Shown here in pieces: positions 33,880-36,598 of a DNA stretch of 36,598 nucleotides (position 1 is its first letter; every line of letters starts with the position of its first letter). The stretch lies in contig CAZHSC010000032.1 in NCBI GenBank assembly GCA_964534995.1, positions 1 through 36,598 of the forward strand, given 5' to 3'. The notes under the pieces were generated by a model that saw only the letters and a program-made list of their open reading frames with translations, searched no databases and was not told the origin of the DNA. Position numbers and translations under genes: made by a program. This DNA comes from JAJTFW01 sp964534995 (GTDB lineage: Bacteria; Bacteroidota; Bacteroidia; AKYH767-A; OLB10).

Positions 33880-33926
33880 TCAGTTAAAATCATGGTTTTA
33901 ACTGATATGTGTCATATCAGTTAAAA
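33880..33926. promoter_or_regulatory. Three-arm inverted repeat upstream of hmgA (operator or leader switch)
   Basis: Arm A TCAGTTAAAA (33880-33889), arm B TTTTAACTGATATG (33896-33909) and arm C CATATCAGTTAAAA (33913-33926). B and C form a perfect 14-bp inverted repeat around TGT; A and B form a perfect 10-bp repeat around TCATGG. B can therefore pair with A or with C, not both. No T-run follows. The element ends 39 bases before the hmgA ATG. It may bind a dimeric regulator of tyrosine catabolism or act as RNA. Confidence 0.65.
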
Positions 33927-33965
33927 GCGTGGCACGGTAGCTTCGTACGCTTAAACAGTCGAATT

Positions 33966-35159
33966 ATGCCCATCTACCGTCAAGTCGGACTCATTCCCCC
34001 AAAACGTCATATCGTATTTCGTCAGCCCAATGGCGCACTCTATCATGAGGAGCTCTTCGGCACGGAAGGGTTCTCAGGTATGTCCTCACTCGTTTATCAT
34101 CTGTATCCACCCACACAGGTAAAAGAGCGGGGTGAGGTTTACTCGGTCCGGCCTAAAATTGCCATTGAAGATAATCTTCAGGCCCGATCTTATCTGGGTT
34201 TTGATCTGGCTCCCTGTGATGATTACCTGGAAAGCCGAACGGTGTTGTTTTTAAATGGAGATATGACCATCGGCATTGCCGCGCCACGTAAGAGCATGGA
34301 AGATTATTTTTACAAAAATGCGGATGCGGATGAGTTGATTTTTGTACATCGTGGTTCAGGAACACTTAAAACCATGTATGGCGCCATCGATTTCAGCTAC
34401 GGTGATTATCTGGTGATTCCAAGAGGTACCATTTATCAGTTACGTTTCGATACCAACGATAACCGTTTACAGATTACAGAGTCATTTAGCCCGATTGAAA
34501 CGCCTCCGCGTTACCGCAATCAGTATGGACAGTTTATGGAGAATTCTCCGTTTTGTGAGCGGGATTTTCGGCTCCCTCAAAATCTGGAGACCCATGATGA
34601 AACCGGTGATTTTCTCATCAAGATTAAGAAACGCGGTTTGATCTACCCCTACGTTTATCACAATCATCCTTTTGATGTAGTGGGTTATGATGGTTGCTCC
34701 TATCCATATGCGATGTCGATCTTCAATTTTGAACCCATTACCGGACGTATTCATATGCCGCCTCCGGTGCACCAGCATTTTCAGGGTCGCAATTTTGTGA
34801 TTTGTTCATTTGTTCCCCGTTTATATGATTACCACCCGCAGGCCATTCCTGCTCCGTATCACCATAGTAATATTGACAGTGATGAATTGTTGTATTATGT
34901 AGATGGTGATTTTATGAGCCGTAATGACATTAAACAGGGGCAGTTTACCCTGCATCCCGGAGGTATTCCGCATGGGCCTCATCCGGGCGCCATCGAACGC
35001 AGTATCGGTAAAAAGGAAACAAATGAACTCGCAGTCATGATTGATCCATTTAATCCTGTGATGATAACGGAAGCGGCACTGAAGCTTGAAATCGGCGACT
35101 ATTATCACAGTTGGATGAATACCAACGGACAGATGAAGAAGGAGTCGCTGGGTGTATAA
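33966..35159 (+). CDS. hmgA: Homogentisate 1,2-dioxygenase
   Basis: 397 residues from the ATG at 33966. It opens the ring of homogentisate to maleylacetoacetate in tyrosine catabolism, using Fe(II). It belongs to the shorter cupin-type homogentisate dioxygenase group: PPKRHIVFRQPNG, LFGTEGFSGMSSL, PPPVHQHFQGRNFVICSFVPRLYDYHP. The likely iron site is in YHHSNIDSDELLYY (H299/H300, E307) and GGIPHGPHPG (H336). A GTG at 33909 would add 19 residues, but it lies inside the inverted repeat and the family starts at MPxY-PPKRH, so the ATG is preferred. hpd follows 153 bases downstream. Confidence 0.92.
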   Translation: MPIYRQVGLIPPKRHIVFRQPNGALYHEELFGTEGFSGMSSLVYHLYPPTQVKERGEVYSVRPKIAIEDNLQARSYLGFDLAPCDDYLESRTVLFLNGDMTIGIAAPRKSMEDYFYKNADADELIFVHRGSGTLKTMYGAIDFSYGDYLVIPRGTIYQLRFDTNDNRLQITESFSPIETPPRYRNQYGQFMENSPFCERDFRLPQNLETHDETGDFLIKIKKRGLIYPYVYHNHPFDVVGYDGCSYPYAMSIFNFEPITGRIHMPPPVHQHFQGRNFVICSFVPRLYDYHPQAIPAPYHHSNIDSDELLYYVDGDFMSRNDIKQGQFTLHPGGIPHGPHPGAIERSIGKKETNELAVMIDPFNPVMITEAALKLEIGDYYHSWMNTNGQMKKESLGV

Positions 35160-35312
35160 GTCCCGTAATGGTGACGGGTAATTTGATGGCTTCTTCAACA
35201 CTTACCCGGCATAATAGGATTGCGTAATTGACTTAAGGCTGGCTGAAATTTATTTACCTGACCCGATTAAAGTACACCGGAATGAATAAACATATTAATT
35301 AAAAGAATAGTT

Positions 35313-36464
35313 ATGGATAATCTTACAGAAGTTAAAAACTACCAGTACTCGGGAGCAAAAATCTTTGATAAAGCCCAGGATTTTCTTCCGATCAATGGCA
35401 CTGATTACGTGGAGTTGTATGTAGGCAATGCTAAGCAATCGGCCCACTTTTATAAAACAGCCCTGGGTTTCCAGGAATTGGCTTATTCCGGCCTGGAAAC
35501 GGGTCAAAGGGACAAATGTTCATATGTGCTACATCAGGGTAAAATCCGCCTGGTGCTTACTTCTCCTTTTGATCCGGAATCTGAAATTTCAGATCATATT
35601 CGTCGCCACGGCGATGGGGTGAAGGTTATTGCGCTTACCGTGGATGATGCCTATGATGCTTTTGAACAAACCACCAAACGGGGGGCAAGGGCATACCTGC
35701 AGCCTGAAACCATTAACAGTCCGGAGGGGGTAATACGGCGGTCCGGTATACATACCTATGGCGATACGGTTCATATTTTTATTGAGCGGAAGAATTATAA
35801 TGGCTTGTTCCTACCGGGATTCGAGAAATGGCAAACGGAGTACAATCCGGGTTCCATGGGCCTCAAGTATATAGATCATATGGTGGGCAATGTGGAATTA
35901 GGGGGTATGAATAAATGGGCGAAGTTTTATAACGATGTAATGGGATTTGCCAATCTGGTCACCTTTGATGATAAGGATATCAGTACCGATTACACGGCCC
36001 TGATGAGCAAAGTAATGACTAACGGCAATGGATATATTAAGTTTCCAATCAATGAACCCGCTCATGGTAAAAAGAAGTCTCAGATTGAAGAATACCTTGA
36101 CTTTTACAAGGGTCCGGGATGTCAGCACATTGCCGTAGCTACCGATGACATCGTTTTCACCGTTTCCGAAATGCGCAAGCGCGGCATCGAGTTTCTGTAT
36201 GTTCCGGGTACTTATTATGATACGGTAAAAGAAAGGGTGGGTATTATTGAAGAGGACCTTGAGGTGCTTAAGCAGTGGGGCATTATGGTGGATCGCGATG
36301 AAGAAGGGTATCTCCTGCAGATTTTCACCAAACCCGTTGAGGACCGGCCAACCCTTTTCTTTGAGATCATTCAGCGTAAAGGCGCCAAATCATTCGGTAA
36401 AGGGAATTTCAAAGCCTTGTTTGAGTCCATAGAGGCGGAACAAGCCCGACGTGGCACCTTGTAA
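35313..36464 (+). CDS. hpd: 4-hydroxyphenylpyruvate dioxygenase
   Basis: 383 residues. It converts 4-hydroxyphenylpyruvate to homogentisate, the substrate of the hmgA product upstream. Two vicinal-oxygen-chelate domains are seen; the iron ligands are H189 (YIDHMVGNVE), H272 (GCQHIAVATDDI) and E351 (LFFEIIQRKG). GNGYIKFPINEPA and KSQIEEYLDFYKGPG are family signatures. It has the same direction as hmgA and ends at a strong terminator, so the two form a tyrosine-degradation unit. The remaining steps (fumarylacetoacetase, isomerase) are not in this window. Confidence 0.96.
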   Translation: MDNLTEVKNYQYSGAKIFDKAQDFLPINGTDYVELYVGNAKQSAHFYKTALGFQELAYSGLETGQRDKCSYVLHQGKIRLVLTSPFDPESEISDHIRRHGDGVKVIALTVDDAYDAFEQTTKRGARAYLQPETINSPEGVIRRSGIHTYGDTVHIFIERKNYNGLFLPGFEKWQTEYNPGSMGLKYIDHMVGNVELGGMNKWAKFYNDVMGFANLVTFDDKDISTDYTALMSKVMTNGNGYIKFPINEPAHGKKKSQIEEYLDFYKGPGCQHIAVATDDIVFTVSEMRKRGIEFLYVPGTYYDTVKERVGIIEEDLEVLKQWGIMVDRDEEGYLLQIFTKPVEDRPTLFFEIIQRKGAKSFGKGNFKALFESIEAEQARRGTL

Positions 36465-36492
36465 AAAGTACTGTTTGTTAGGTTCAATAAAA

Positions 36493-36536
36493 AAATAAAG
36501 CCGGTCACCTGACCGGCTTTATTTGTGCTTTGTTTT
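36493..36536 (+). terminator. Intrinsic terminator after hpd
   Basis: Arms AATAAAGCCGGTCA (36494-36507) and TGACCGGCTTTATT (36510-36523) pair perfectly, and an A-T pair extends the stem to 36493/36524. A T-run follows a few bases later. The rest of the window, to 36598, shows no gene. Confidence 0.85.
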
Positions 36537-36598
36537 TTTTATTGGTATAATGGTCAAAAATAGTTGGTAAAACCCTAATGGGGCCACTAAAAATCAGC

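Noticed and set aside
33909..33965. GTG start for hmgA, 19 residues upstream
   Set aside because: It lies inside the perfect inverted repeat, and family members begin at the MPxY...PPKRH segment encoded from 33966.

Overview
The window looks like chromosomal DNA from a Bacteroidetes (Bacteroidota) bacterium, probably from the Chitinophagales/Sphingobacteriales side. The support is: the gene order purH-mreB-mreC-mreD-mrdA-rodA; an IPExxxVDY-family protein next to pyruvate kinase; a type IX secretion (T9SS) type C-terminal domain on a multiheme protein; near-absence of Shine-Dalgarno sites; and repeated use of the Bacteroidetes -7 promoter element TAnnTTTG, often as TAnnTTTGCA. No rRNA, tRNA, CRISPR array, insertion sequence or prophage was seen.

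Layout. 1-3000: a surface/secreted pair on the minus strand, a five-haem c-type cytochrome with a T9SS-like tail followed by an FG-GAP/VCBS repeat protein cut by the window edge. 3187-6256: M42 aminopeptidase, pyruvate kinase and the IPExxxVDY protein (minus). 6451-12230: mixed housekeeping genes on both strands: tadA, a receiver-domain protein, a PAS-like protein, bacilliredoxin, plsC, a PAP2 phosphatase, trpS, a small hypothetical gene and a DinB-family protein. 12304-23084: ten minus-strand genes almost all devoted to nucleotide sugars. 23190-25354: an outer-membrane-type protein and the Kdo transferase waaA (plus). 25430-31969: the elongasome cluster mreBCD-mrdA-rodA with a secreted unknown at its end; purH lies just upstream. 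33966-36464: the tyrosine/homogentisate catabolic genes hmgA and hpd (plus).

How the genes fit together. The polysaccharide block encodes a UDP-HexNAc 6-dehydrogenase (WbpO/TviB-like), a WbpB-like 3-oxidase, a WbpE-like aminotransferase and a WbpD-like acetyltransferase. Together these can make UDP-2,3-diacetamido-2,3-dideoxyglucuronate. A WbpP/TviC-like 4-epimerase offers a branch to UDP-GalNAcA. Ugd plus UDP-glucuronate decarboxylase give UDP-GlcA and UDP-xylose, RmlB gives dTDP-4-keto-6-deoxyglucose, GalE gives UDP-galactose, and a CpsB-like PHP phosphatase may control export. No glycosyltransferase of the polymer, flippase or polymerase is in the window. hmgA is preceded by a striking three-half-site inverted repeat, the best candidate here for an undescribed regulatory element.

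I found no clear-cut novel defence or mobile system. The most interesting items are the hmgA leader repeats, the T9SS-tagged pentahaem protein, the complete acidic amino-sugar pathway, the leaderless-looking promoters, and several conserved-looking proteins of unknown function (downstream of rodA, next to waaA, and beside the response regulator).
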